DNA from: Pararge aegeria
Lineage: Eukaryota > Arthropoda > Insecta > Lepidoptera > Nymphalidae
NCBI RefSeq assembly: GCF_905163445.1
Contig: NC_053191.1
Span: 13,578,001 to 13,642,000, forward strand
Length of the DNA stretch: 64,000 nt
Direction: 5' to 3'
This document shows, piece by piece, positions 37,950 to 50,300 of the stretch. How positions within the stretch are numbered: position 1 is the first letter of the stretch; every line of letters starts with the position of its first letter. Made by a program: the position numbers and the translations under genes. The notes under the pieces are model-generated. The model ran no database searches and had not been told where the DNA came from. It saw only the letters and a list, made by a program, of their open reading frames with translations.

Positions 37950-39474
37950 CTATGAGCCTTTTTGTTCACTCCATACGAACGGTTCTAAACGCTTGTTTTC
38001 TGGTAACAGTTGGTTCAACTCTTCTATATCTTGAAGGTTCTGAAACAAAAATGTTAATTTAAGATAAATGTTATAAAAGGGAACTACCTTGGTTAGTATT
38101 ATCGGGGTCCTTACTACAGTCATTTAAAACAGTATTATAAATATATATATATAGGTACTAATATGACTGATGAATACTATACATAAATACTTATGGCATA
38201 CATATAAACACCCAGACACTGAAATACATTAATGTTCATCACACAAAATTGAATGGAATATTTACCTGATTCAGCAAGGAATTACATCTGGACAGCTGGT
38301 GAGCCACTTCTCTCACTCGGGACAATCTCTCCGCGTTTCGCGCGTTGTTTCTCTGTTTCTCTACCGCGATTGAATAGAGACGGGTGATTTCTGTGTCCGC
38401 CTACAAAGATAAAGGAAGTTTTATTTTTTTATTCCTCTACAAGTGAGCACTCGAATGTAATCCCACCCGATGGTAAGAATCTAAGATGGTAATTGGCTAA
38501 CCTATTAGATGTATCGCAGTTAAATTCTAGTCATACTCCTAATCGGTTTCGACGCGACATCGTACCGGGACGCCAAATCGCCGTCAGTAGGCTCGTATGG
38601 AGCCACGGCCGAAACCTGCTGGAATGTGAGAGCAGAGAAAATTCAGCAATTTTAAATTCCAATGCCTACTGGGGATAGAACATAGACATCGGTGCAATGA
38701 TCCAACACCGCCAGGGAGGACGCAAAATGGCTTGACGGCGCGTCGTTGACAGAAGAGTCGTAACTAGCCACGGCCGAAGCCTGTTGGAATGTAGGACGAG
38801 AGCAGAGCAGAGAAAAATCAACAATTATAAATTCACAAACTGCACCGGGGATAGAACAGACATCGGCGCCTAAATCCACCACTACGTGACTATATCAGCT
38901 TTATGATTGTCCCACAACTGGCAACCTGCCTAGTAGCAGTGAGGGATATCTACAGAACTAGCACTGCTTCACCATTACTAGGTGTATAACTGTATAGTGT
39001 ACTCACTCTTTATAGTCGTAAATATAATAGTGTTATTTAAACACAATAGTACGTGGAACGCTATTTGTTGTAAACACTGGTGATTACACATACAAAGTTA
39101 ATTTATCCACTACGTGTTGCTTCTACCGCTGCCGATACTCAACTGATCCCCGCTCTTTCTTTCTTTTTCAGTTGGACACTTGCCGAAAACCCTCTGAGGG
39201 GTTGCTACGGTGTCACCGGGGGAGTGGGGCGAGCGCGAAAGCTCGCCATGAGAAGAGCCCCAGGGCTCGACGACATCGGGGGGAAGGTGGGAGACGTCAA
39301 CCCGACTCGGACCTCGGCTCGGTTCGATGTTTATCTGACTGTTTGTGTACTTTTGGACTTATCATTGTTTAGTCCAAACGCTACCGTGACCGTGGTAAGG
39401 GTCCACGTCGGGCCCTCGATATCCGGCGAAGACGCTGTGTTAGCTGTGTGTTGTGATGTGTGTGTGCGTATATG

Positions 39475-39505
<31 letters not shown>

Positions 39506-42500
39506 ATGTGCGCATGTGTGTATGTGTGTGCGCATGGGTGTGTGTGTGTGTGCGCGCGCATGTGTGTGTGTGTGTGTGTGTGTGTTCATGTGTGTGTGTA
39601 TGTATATGTGTGTGTCCCAGTGTTCTTTTAAAACCTTTTAATTATATTACACAAAAATGTAAGTTTTTTTGAAACCTCAGATACGTCTTCTTACCTCTTT
39701 AACTTTATTTGCAAGACTACTCTCCTCGGCAGCTAGGGGGTGAGCGCAGGCGGCTAAATGTGCTTGAATCCTTGTCGCCAGGCGGACCCAAGGTCTGCAG
39801 TCAAGACCTGGAAACGTATATTAGACATAGAATACCTTTTCCTATATATACAGCGTGTTAATGAATACAGAAATATTACTTCATAGGCTTTAAAGTTACA
39901 TTATTTACTGTCTCTGAGACTTATCTGTGAAACCGAAACGATACTAATTTGAGACAACCACACAGTAGTTTTTGCTGAGGGAAATCAGATACAGCCCTAA
40001 CATCACATGCAAAATTAAAATCAAGTGACTCCTGTCACTTTATTAGGTACGCGTCGCGTAGAGTAGGTACTATACGCGTGTCGATCTTTAATCTTCAATA
40101 GGGTTGTCATAAATAAACACTTCAATTTTGAAAAATGAATTTGCTTCTTTTGTAATACTATTTTTACAAAGTTTTTGATTCCTTATAGAATATACTTATG
40201 TACTCTTCAACTGTATTTTATTATTTGGTTACACGTTATATATTATTAAAGATCGGGACCGGACCGAACCATAAGACATAGACATATGCTGTCGTAGACA
40301 AGAAAAACCCCCGATTTTTAAACATTCTGCATTTATGCTATGATCCTTTTGGTCTTAGCTTGATGATAGCCTGAGGGCTATCCAATACTGAAATAATTTC
40401 TCAAATAGGACCAGTAGTTCCGTGATCATCACGTTCAAGTAAACAAACAAACTCTTCAGCTTTATATATTAGTATAATATTTATAAAATAGTAATAATAA
40501 TATTCCTTTAAATATTAATACGAGCACCTATGAATTTAAAAATGTATTGAATTTGTACAAACCTTCCAAAACCTCAGGATCTCTTGCACCCGGCAAACCA
40601 AGTGTACCTCTCATTATTGGTAAAAATGTTGGTATTTCCTAGTTAACAGAAAAAAAATAATTATTTAAAAATTAAAGCTTGAGTTCGTTACAAAAACCAG
40701 TATTGGGGCAAAGAAGGCATTGCATCACTAAACAAGAAGGTATATTTAAAAAATAACATTTTCTGTACATGTTTGACTATTTTTCTGTAATCTATGATTT
40801 TTTTACCTGTAGCCTCCTAATATCCTCATCTAATTGAGTATCAGTTGCTGGTTTAACAACTACAATATCCCTGGCCCTCTTGTTTTTCCTAGCTTGAAGA
40901 CTTAGCTGTCTCCTCTGCAGAAGTGATTTCTTACTGTCCACAGTTCTCTGAGATTTACCAGAGTTTTTTGGTGAATCTGGACAAATCAAATAATATTCTG
41001 TTAACAATGATCTGAGAGTAGTGATAACCCAGTGGGTAGGACTTCAACTTCACTTTCGAGGGGCCGAGTTCGAATCCCAGCAAGCACCTCTAACTTTTGT
41101 AAGTTCTGTGCTTTTTAAGGAATGTGTTTTTTTTTTATAAGTATGGAAAGTTTGTATCTGCTATCAAAAAATGCACTAGAATGTGTTTTTTTTTTTCTTT
41201 CTTAGATTACCTTTTTGAAAATGAGCAATCTTTTTTGCGTTATTAACTTATTGTAACTAGTATTACTTAGTAAAAGTTACTTTTATATAATTAAACAAAA
41301 CTCCCGTATCATTATGATAATTTTAATTAATAGTGAAAACTTTATTGGCATATGTAAGATTTATAATTAAGTTTGTCCATTGTAACAATGTATTTGTAGT
41401 AAATTAAAAAAAAAAAAAAAAAGGAACTAAAATATTGCATGCTTCAACAGTGAAGGAAATCATTGTGAGGATACCTGCATGCCTGAGAGTTCTCTATAAT
41501 TTTATCAAAGGCATATAGGCACCAATCCTCACTGGGCCAGCGTGGTGGACTGTCTCATTGTGGGAGGAGACACGTGCCTACTCTTTAGTTTCACTATGAA
41601 GTGAAATAGTAAAGCAAAACGTAAACCAAAAAGTAATTGAATAATAGCAAAAATAGTTATCAACATTATTAGCATATATACTGTGTATTAGAGATGGATG
41701 CATATACAGCATAGTAGTATGACAGCCGATAGGGGCAGCCGGAAGTGACTGATTCCAATGACTGATGATTGATGAACATGAATGTTTTTGAGGGTCTCGG
41801 CGTTTATCTGTATATTATTCATGAAAATATTCATCAGTTATCCTAGTAGCCATAACTTTTGGGCTAGATAGCAATGTGTGTTATTTATTTTATCATCAAT
41901 CAATATTTTTGCAACACTAGAGTGAACCCACCACACACACACACTAGAGTGGTGGACAAGATTAATAACAGGATGACTTTTTTTTTAAACTGTAGATTAA
42001 AAAAAAAGACAAGAATAGACAACAATCTTACCTGATGGAAAGTAAAGATGTGGCCTAAAAAGGGGACACGCTTGAAGATGCCTGTTCACTCTTGTTTTAA
42101 AGATACCCAGGTTGTAAGAATTAGGAAACACAGAACTCGGAAGGGTGTTCCAAGCCCCAGCCATGCATGTATGAAAAGAAGATGCAAATTGCTTTGTGCG
42201 AGTTTTTTGGTGTCTAACTCAACCAAGTGGTAGTTCACCTGTCATGATAATTATTTGTGTGTATTGTAATATTATGAAGTTTTAATCAAAAAGCATACCT
42301 CCAATGGGTCTGTCCACAGTGTATGATATGTATGGTAGCTCAGAGTCTGAACACATACTTGCACCCGGAGAGTTATTACCACTAGCTGTCGCCTCATTTC
42401 CTCTCCTTGCTTCTAAAACAAAACAATTTAAATATACAAAGACACTGCCGGAATATGTAAACCGCATAATCGGTCAAATTATTTGGAATACAGTGGAAAA

Positions 42501-43117
42501 GATTCTAAATGCACATAATATGGAATACCAAATGAATATTCTGTGCATCTCCAGTGATGATGCAGTTTAATATGGTAGCGGTTATCCTGTTAGAGGTATA
42601 GATATACCATTAATCATTAACTTTATTGGTTTATAGGCATACTGAATGCTAAATCACTTGTTGGTACACAATTGCCAGACCAGAACAGAGAGGAGTCAGA
42701 TATAATAAATTCTTTCCACAATGCTTAGATTACCGAAAAGATGTCCTGGATTCGATTACCGAGTCAAACAAAAAAATGCGGGGTAAATATGGGGATTTTC
42801 TGGAAATTTTCGGTACCCACGAATCAGGAGTTGGGAGGTTGACGTCGTCTACACCCGTACCTTGGACAGCTTGTTACAATGTCAGTGATTGTTATGATAT
42901 GGATCTAATATGATAGAGGAGCCCTGTGCCCAGCAGTGGGACATAAGACGTAGCCATAGATGATTATGATTTATGATACAAATGAAACTCTTAGGGTAAT
43001 GGGAGTTTTAAATCATGCATTACCTGTGAAATTAGAAGTGGCTATTGTGTGACCTCTTCGGACCGGAGGAGCACGTTGGGGCTGTTTCTTTGGAGGCATA
43101 GACTGTTCCGAACCCAT
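37950..43117 (-). CDS. BORCS5: BLOC-1-related complex subunit 5 (BORCS5, myrlysin), complete, 263 aa
   Basis: Subunit of BORC, which sits on lysosomes and recruits the small GTPase Arl8 for kinesin-driven lysosome movement. Coding exons in order: 43117-43024, 42412-42299, 40976-40807, 40638-40563, 39807-39695, 38400-38266, 38039-37950 (792 nt including TAG). All are GT-AG and in frame. The N-terminus MGSEQS is the same as in vertebrate BORCS5 and provides the Gly2 myristoylation site. Also conserved are ARDIVVV (residues 105-111), LQEIPTF (125-131, across an exon junction) and LNQLLPENKRLEPF near the end. The region from 130 to 234 should form the helical BORC-assembly part. At 263 residues it is longer than the human protein (about 196); the extra length is mostly a Ser/Lys/Arg-rich linker before DIVVV. 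Minus-strand ATTAAA at 37900-37895 is a candidate poly(A) signal. Confidence 0.93.
38425..38885 (-). mobile_element. Two adjacent SINE family C fragments
   Basis: Two minus-strand copies in a row (about 38425-38700 and 38700-38885) in BORCS5 intron 5. They share CCACGGCCGAAACCTG/AGCCTG segments. Confidence 0.6.
39447..39615 (+). repeat. (TG)n microsatellite
   Basis: About 170 bp of interrupted TG dinucleotides in BORCS5 intron 5. The open frames across it are artefacts of the repeat. Confidence 0.95.
39870..40255 (+). repeat. Interspersed repeat shared with 58400-58790
   Basis: Both copies contain CTGTCTCTGAGACTTATCTG and GGAAATCAGATACAG and continue to a shared ATAAATAAACACTT segment. No coding capacity seen. 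Confidence 0.75.
41020..41583 (+). mobile_element. SINE family A interrupted by a nested insertion
   Basis: Head and body at 41020-41117 and the rest at 41432-41583. The 300-bp interruption ends in a run of about 18 A and is flanked by short GGAA repeats, as for a retroposed insertion. It lies in BORCS5 intron 2. Confidence 0.7.
42830..42965 (+). repeat. LINE 3' tail fragment
   Basis: Contains GAGCCCTGTGCCCAGCAGTG, a common 3'-end sequence of lepidopteran LINE copies. BORCS5 intron 1. Confidence 0.5.
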
Positions 43118-43770
43118 GATATTTTTAATAAAATTCACTTTGTCTAATATTATTTATTGTGTTATCGATTTGCAAGATGTTACCAGTACAAGTTACTAGT
43201 ACCACAGAATAGACTAACAGCACAGAACAGTAAATAAATAACTAAAAAATAAATAAATAATAAAATTTGGAATTAAATATAAAGATTTTTTTCTGGTCAT
43301 TAATCTGTGGTAAATAGATAGACCACAAGGTAAAGACATAAGTACGGTCCTTTCATCTTTACTTGATGCGTGAACTAATTTGCAGTAAATTTAAAGTTAA
43401 GGATGTTTATGTTTATTTATATAAACTTAAAGAATAGTTTGTATTTTAGCTCTTTCGAAAATTAAAACCATATAAAGTTATGAACGCACAAATGCAGAAA
43501 CAGCAACCAAAGTATAGTAGAAAAGCTAGTAACAAATTTACCAATACGACGCATCAAGGTAAGTTCAACACACTATAGCTTCAGCAAGTGCTACATAAAA
43601 ATAAATATAAAGTCCACAGATTAAACAAAGTAATTCAATCGCAGTTTGTACCATAGTTTGTAGTGAGTGGTCGACAGTAAACGTCATCAATAGTAACTCG
43701 TAAACTTTCTATTTCTTCAACAATATTTTTATTTTTACTCTTAAGAAATCTATGAACAAATCGTCCAAAA
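43118..43770. promoter_or_regulatory. Shared upstream region of divergent BORCS5 and UFC1
   Basis: The two start codons point away from each other across 653 bp of AT-rich sequence with no transposon that I can recognise. Both transcription starts must lie here unless there are remote noncoding exons. No core promoter element was assigned. Confidence 0.55.
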
Positions 43771-46055
43771 ATGGTAGATGAGGGCACAAGGAAGACTTTA
43801 AGCAGCATACCTTTAATGAAAACGAAAGCGGGACCCAGGGACAAAGAGTTATGGACGACACGGTTAAAAGAGGAATATCAGGCTTTAATAAAGGTAATTA
43901 CTTCATTCTAAGCCAACCGAACCCAGTGGGTAGGAGCTCGACTTCACTTTCAGCGTCCGAGTTCGAATCCCAGCACGCAACTCGAACCAAATATCACTTT
44001 GCTTCAAAGGTGAAGGAAAACATCGTGAGGAAACCTGCATGCCTTAGAGTTCTACATAATGTTCCCAAAGGTGTGTGGAGTCCGCGCCAATCCATCTATG
44101 TCCTTCTCATTGTGTGGGAGACCCTTCTCTGTGGTGGGCCAGTAATGGGTTGATATGATGATGATGATGAAGCCAACACATAGGCTTTATATAAAACAAT
44201 AATAGGCATTATCTTGGTCAAGTTTTGGGCTGCTTGCTTTGGTCTCTTCTTTGTGAAACTAGAACTTGCAATTAGAATACATTTTAATTATAAATGCAGT
44301 TTGTTTGTTAGTCTGTTTGCTATTTTTGTTTAACTCAACAGCTGTATCAATCTTGACAAAATTGGTACTAAGAAAGCTTACATGCTGGCGACAATGAACT
44401 AATGGATAAAGGAAACTCTTTATCCACTTTTACCATTTGAGCAAACATTGTCAAAAATTTGCATTTGTATTAATTAATGAAAAAGTTTGGCTTTTACTTC
44501 TCTTAATTACAAATTACTTTAACACCTGTGACACTTACCACTAATTACAGCTCAGAAGATGAAAACAAAATTTACTTTTTGGTTCTGCAGAGAGTAAAAA
44601 TCATTAGATTAAAAATAATTAATATTATTTTAAAATTTTATGAATAAGACTAGTTTGTAACAATTTGTTTCAGTATGTTCAAAACAATAAAGAGGCAGAC
44701 AATGACTGGTTCCGGCTAGAATCTGATAAAACTGGCACACGGTGGTTCGGCAAGTGTTGGTACGTCCATAACCTGCTCAAATATGAGTTTGATTTGGAAT
44801 TTGATGTAAGTTTATACTTTTATTATAATAACATAATAATATAGTGTTGGAGTAACCTGCAATCTTAATTCTTAAACCTTTGGCACATGTATGTCACATG
44901 TGCCAAATTATTACTTTTGATCATATTTGTAATGTTTAGCTTCTTCTCTGGTCTGGCCTGGTGGGAGGCTTTGGTTGTTGCTAGTTACCGCCCTAAAGAC
45001 AAAGATAAAGACCGTGTGCTGTTAAGCGATTTAGTGTCCAATGTGATGTCGCGTGGAAACCTATGAGGGGTATGACTACCATACTCCCGTTACCACCTAG
45101 ATTGCATCATCACTTACCACTACGTGAGATTGCAGTCAAGGGCTAACTCATAGTGCAAAATAGAATGTGATCTTTCAGATCCTACTTAGTCAATTATAAA
45201 AGGCTAAATGTTAATGGAATGCACATTGCCAGATAAGACGGGTCTCTCAAAACAACTTCCAAGGACTTTTCATTAAAAGCTCTTTCCAAAATTCCCAATA
45301 TTGAAGTATGTTCACAGAATCATATTTATTTCTTTTGTATAATGATTTTGTTGCTGCAAATGTCACAGTCCCTTTCCACCAAGTCAAAGTCCTTTTCCAG
45401 TATGTCCCAGACCTTTTCCAGTATGCCACAGTCCTTTTCCAGTAAGTCACAGTCCTTTTCCTAAGTCATAGTCGTCCAGTAAGTCGCTGCAAGGCAAGTT
45501 TGAAGTATCTATGGCTCAGAGCATGCCATTGCAGAGCAGACAATGGTCTACTCCATGATGAATTCATCAGAGCCAAAAATTTAAATGAAACTGCTAAATC
45601 CCTAATCCAGCTTTTGGATTTTTCAAACAAACAATCCCACTTTTGAGGTAAAACCTTCATTATGAATAATTCAGCTTTTTTTTTAGATACCCGTCACTTA
45701 CCCAACTACAGCACCAGAACTAGCTTTACCTGGATTAGATGGCAAGACTGCGAAAATGTACAGAGGTGGGAAAATATGTCTCACGGACCACTTTAAGCCG
45801 CTATGGGCTAGGAATGTGCCTAGATTTGGTATCGCACATGCGATGGCTTTGGGTGTAAGTATATCATTTAGTTTTAGACAGACAGAGAAACGCATTCTCT
45901 AATTAAAATTTACACATCTACATTCTTATAGAGTAGTTCGCTAGTAAAATACTTTTTTCTTCTTTTAGCTTGGTCCGTGGCTCGCTGTAGAAGTTCCAGA
46001 ATTAATTGAAAGGGGTGTCGTGAAGTATCAAGAGAAAAGCGAAGAAGCGAAATGA
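43771..46055 (+). CDS. UFC1: UFM1-conjugating enzyme 1 (UFC1), complete, 169 aa
   Basis: E2 enzyme of UFMylation: it accepts UFM1 from UBA5 on a catalytic cysteine and passes it on with the UFL1 ligase, mainly at the ER. Exons 43771-43893, 44674-44805, 45687-45854 and 45969-46055 join in phase 0 with GT-AG introns (510 nt including TGA). The protein carries KAGPRDKELW, NNKEADNDWFRLESDK, GTRWFGKCWYVHNLLKYEFD and MYRGGKICLTDHFKPLW. The cysteine in KICLTDHF is residue 116, the position of the known catalytic residue. The length fits the family (167 in human). The ATG gives the expected N-terminus. Introns 1 and 2 hold a SINE A, a SINE C fragment and a minisatellite. Confidence 0.97.
43918..44169 (+). 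mobile_element. SINE family A in UFC1 intron 1, with target-site duplication
   Basis: Flanked by AAGCCAAC at 43910-43917 and 44170-44177. Ends in a (GAT)n-like tail. The intact duplication suggests a fairly recent insertion. Confidence 0.85.
44940..45180 (+). mobile_element. SINE family C fragment in UFC1 intron 2
   Basis: Body only (TCTGGTCTGGCCTGGTGG onward). Further decayed fragments lie near 21510-21690 and 49325-49505. Confidence 0.65.
45355..45475 (-). repeat. Minisatellite in UFC1 intron 2
   Basis: About five degenerate units of roughly 21 bp with the core AGTCCTTTTCCAGTA. On the minus strand they read as repeated YWKR, which I take as chance translation of the repeat. Confidence 0.85.
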
Positions 46056-47314
46056 AGTTTTGTATTAATTAAATACTCAATGTTGTAAATATTATACATA
46101 ATGTAATTTTGTTTTTGTTATATTATGTTGTTATACTTATTTGTATATAATTTTTTTTTTAAGCTTTCTAGAAATCCCAATCTGTGTTACGAAATTTTTC
46201 GCAATGTTGCCTGTTGACGAATTTTTACAGTTTTAGAAGAACAGGGTTCCATAAATTTAACCAATAACAACTAAAAACAAACTGTTTATAACCTTTGTTG
46301 TTATTGTTCTCAAAAACATATTATAAATTTTTAATATAATTGCTATGTAAGTTTTTAAACTTTGTTTTTTTTTCTTTACAACAGTCCCCATGGTGTGCGC
46401 TACACGAATATAGATAAAACACTAAAACAGAATGACTGTTCCAAACTAAGACTTCAAGAATTGTTTTGCATGCGAGGCTATTATAACTAAATTAATGTAT
46501 TATACAGTGAGCTTACAAATAGTAACATATCAAATCAATGAACTAACATGTAGTTAAAACGTCTAAACAAAAGAATTTCTATATAGATCATATGAAATGG
46601 CAAATGATTGATTTTCACCATACTAGCTTGTACCAGCTATAAAGAAAAGCAGTGAATAACGTTACTATCATAATTCTGTTTAATTTTATTTGCATTTTCA
46701 TGCAATAAAATGGGAACTAAATCGTTTGTCGTAAAAATAAAATCGAACTTTCAGTCGTAAAATTATAAATTGAAAAGGGATTTTTAAAGCCTTCGTTTTA
46801 CACAAAATTATTTTTTCACTAGACATTACTGACCTAGGTACCCACATAATAAGGTGTTCAGGTTATTTTTTTAATTTCTTTATCATGTAAAGGATTAATA
46901 AAAAATACCAGAAAACTCTCGGTTTGTAGTTCCTATCTTTAAAACTAAAAAAAAATGTTCCTAAACGATTCAAAATTCAGTATTAATTTTTTGCATACAA
47001 AAAACTTAACATTGCCCTGTGAAACGAAATACATGTGATTCGACAACGTCGCGTAGTCGGGTCAATGACCGCGCGATAGAGTTGTGGTTCGCGAACTGTT
47101 GCTGTTACATTACAGAGTAGTAACGAGTAGAGTATGTTAAATATTGAACATTTAATATTTCACAAACTATTGAGTTAAAAAAAAGTCGTAGAAAAGTCGT
47201 TGTTAGTTTTAATGCAAACATCTACAGGCTGAGAGATTTCTGGCATTTTTATTTAACCCTGTATATTTTTGCCTTCCAGCTTAGAAATAATAATTTTTAT
47301 GTGCCCCTTACAGA
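46056..47314 (+). other. Intergenic region between UFC1 and the microexon gene
   Basis: AT-rich, without a coding frame. Because the ATG exon of the microexon gene begins right after an acceptor (CTTACAG at 47307-47313), a noncoding first exon and promoter should lie here or in this direction. I could not place them. Confidence 0.5.
46068..46073 (+). terminator. Candidate UFC1 poly(A) signal
   Basis: ATTAAA 13 nt after the UFC1 stop codon; further AT-rich sequence follows. Confidence 0.4.
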
Positions 47315-47386
47315 ATGCTACTTAAAAGTCTTTCTGTCATAATCACTCTCGCGTCTTTATTTACCGTAGGAGATTTATATCCATAC
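47315..47386 (+). CDS. Microexon gene, exon 1: signal peptide
   Basis: Acceptor TTACAG ends at 47313, then A and the ATG at 47315. The exon begins MLLKSLSVIITLASLFTVG: a short basic n-region, a hydrophobic core and a small residue before the acidic sequence DLYPY. This is a textbook secretion signal, with cleavage likely near Gly19. The donor is TAC|GTAAGT at 47387. A start of this kind is hard to explain other than as the 5' coding exon of a secreted protein. Confidence 0.8.
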
Positions 47387-50300
47387 GTAAGTATAATGTA
47401 CTTTGCACTTATTTTTTCACTATAGGGGTCAGTGCACTCAACGCTTGCTATGGTATTTTCGTCATTATCATCGTTGCATCGCTTCAACAAACTGACGTCA
47501 ATCTTTTGTAGGGAGTTCAACCACGATCCTGGGCCGCTTGCTCCGAGCGACTTGCTTGTTGTCTGTCCATCTTATTGGGGGCCTACGCAACGCTGCGTTT
47601 ACCGGTGCGAAGTCGCCATTTTAGCACCTTGGGGTCCGAACGTCCATCGGTTCTCCGAGCTATGTGCCCCGCCCATTGCCAAATGCCATTAGGATAGTAA
47701 TTAGCCACGGCTAAAGCCTCTTATCTTTTTCTTCTTCTAAAATTAGACAAACTGTAGAGTCTATTCTTTATTCATTATGCAATTATTAAACTTTTGGATT
47801 TATTTGCAGCCAGATGAAGTAAGTTAATTTTAGTAAAATACCCTTTGAGCTTCGAGAGCTGACTTTCAAATCGAATAATCCGCCAGAGGAATTAATTTGA
47901 TAGATTTCAGCATAACGAACCAAATTTTAAAACAAAACAGATCCTTTCGAGGTCGAGGATCAGCCGTCATAAGCATTATTACTCTTGTGTATTTTCTATC
48001 TCTTAGGTTCACTGAATGTTCACTTATTAACACATTTTTTTTTTCAAATTGCCTCACTGATATTTCTGCTTAATGAAGCCTATACGCACATTTCTATGTA
48101 ATACATACCTATACACTATACAGTACATTTATGTACCTACATAAAAATAAACAAACGTATCAGCCTATAAGTACGTGTTGAATGGAACCTACATATCGAA
48201 CCTATTGCAGGCTGGTGAAACTCCTGAAACTCCAGTAAGTACCTGCTTACTAAAGTTACTTCCAATCAAATCATTAATTCTTCTATGCACCCTCCATCAC
48301 CAAATCATCACCTTAGGTCCCTCGCCGCGAACAATAAATGATTTAAGTAAAGTCCAAGTCCATAATCCTTACTAATACTATAAATGCGAAACTGTGTTGG
48401 TATTTTTGTCAGTCCTTCACGCAACAAAGCAACAAATCGATCTGATTTTCGCAATAGAGTTGAAAGCATGACATACGCTACTTTTTACCTATCCTAGGAA
48501 AACCATCGGTTCCCACGGTATTTTAGAAAACCCGTAATTTACGCGAACGAAGAATTCGGGCAACCGCTACTAATAATAAAATAATGCAACGCATATTTCC
48601 AACTAATATTATAAATGCGTAAGTTTTTATAGATTAATGGGTATTTGTTACTCTTTCACGCAAAAACTACTGAAACAATTTGACTGAATTTTGGAATGTA
48701 GATAGATTATACATTGAATTAACGTATAGGCTGCTTTTTATTCCGGGAAAATGTACGGTTCCCGCAGGATTTATGACAAACCAGAAAACCGCGTACAAAG
48801 CCGTTGTCAACTTAAAGCAATAAATAAACTGAGTAGTTGTATAAACTTGTGTTGTGCGATATTTGTAGCTCACCTATTAGATCTCCGAGATCACTTGAGA
48901 TATAGGTATTGGGACCGCTAATATCCCAATACACTGCTAGACTAGAGGCCTCTCACAAAAAGAGGGTTTTAATCACCACGCTGCTGGGCAGATGGGTTGG
49001 TGATTGCAGTATCTACTGCACCACCACTGACCATCTGGTCCGTTATTCTCTAAGTCACCTCGAACGATACCCACGGGTATTCAAAATTAAAAAAAAACTA
49101 AACTACCTCATTTAAATAAATCAGTCAGCAATTAACATATGAAGTACGAGTTACACAAAAAACTTGTCATTGACAACTTAACTACAACTATATCAAAAAA
49201 AAAGTAAGGATCTTAAAATTAGGTAACAAAATAAACTTAAATAAACTAAAAACAAACAAATATAGTTCCAAGTAGGCCTAGTGTATAAGCACTTTTGAAA
49301 CGTCAATCAATCTGTTTGGAGCGACTCTACCACCCTACCGACAAATTAAGCGGTTCGGTAGTTCTGGTATGTTGTCACGTAGAAACAGATTAGGGGAATG
49401 GGTTTATTATAACTGCCTTACTCCCTAATAGATTAGCTCGCTACCACCTTAGACAGCATAATCACTTCACTAACAGGTGAGATTACAGTCACCGGCTAAC
49501 TAATAATAGATTTTTTTTTTAAATACAGAAATATTTAACAACACAAGTCACAAGAAATGTGCCGCGAATGAGACTCGAACTTAGCAAAACATTCATACCT
49601 AACAGTCAGCGATTTTATTGTAATTTTACAACTACGCCAGTTACTCAGTCCTTAAAAACAACTAGTGTACGTTGTGAAGAACAGGAATGACTAACAGCGC
49701 GTGCCTGCCAGATACGCTTAGTTGTACGTCCGCTGGGAGCCGTCGTTCGCCAACAAGCGTTTTATTTACTTAAAGTACTTATTTCTAGTATTCTGTTTTT
49801 TTCTTTTTGTTTTCTTTTGCAATGCGACGGATTGAAAGAAGGAAACGCGGATTAAGGCATTTTGACCCCTTAGGGTCTTGCTGAAATTTGAAGCGATATT
49901 AATATAATTATAATTTACCTAATTCAAACCTGTACAGGCTGGTGATACTTCTGCGACGACTGGAGCTTCAGTACGTATCTATGAAGTTCTATACTTCGCA
50001 ATAATATTTATTTAATTAACAAATTTGGGACCCTTGTACCGCCCGCATCGCTAAGTTTGTTCGACTTTGCGCGAATAAGTACTTCGCGATAGGACGAAGT
50101 TCTGCGGTGCGGCGGAGCAGAATATACCCAGTTGACCTCACCTCCTCTTTGCGCGGTTGTCATACGAGGAGACTAAGGGAATATAGCGGGCAGTAACCTC
50201 CTCTGGGCAACTACTATGATCAACTGCGTCCTCGTTTCTTCGAATCTTCGTGTTATGTTATAATAATGATAACTTTATTTGCAAACACAATAATTACTAA

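Noticed and set aside
39453..39672. Cys/Val-rich open frames over 39.4-39.7 kb
   Set aside because: Translation of a TG microsatellite.
47426..47452. Possible 27-nt exon (GSVHSTLAM) after a good acceptor in the microexon gene
   Set aside because: It would leave an intron of only 39 nt after exon 1, too short for normal splicing, and its donor (GTATTT) is poor. It could still be used in an alternative form.
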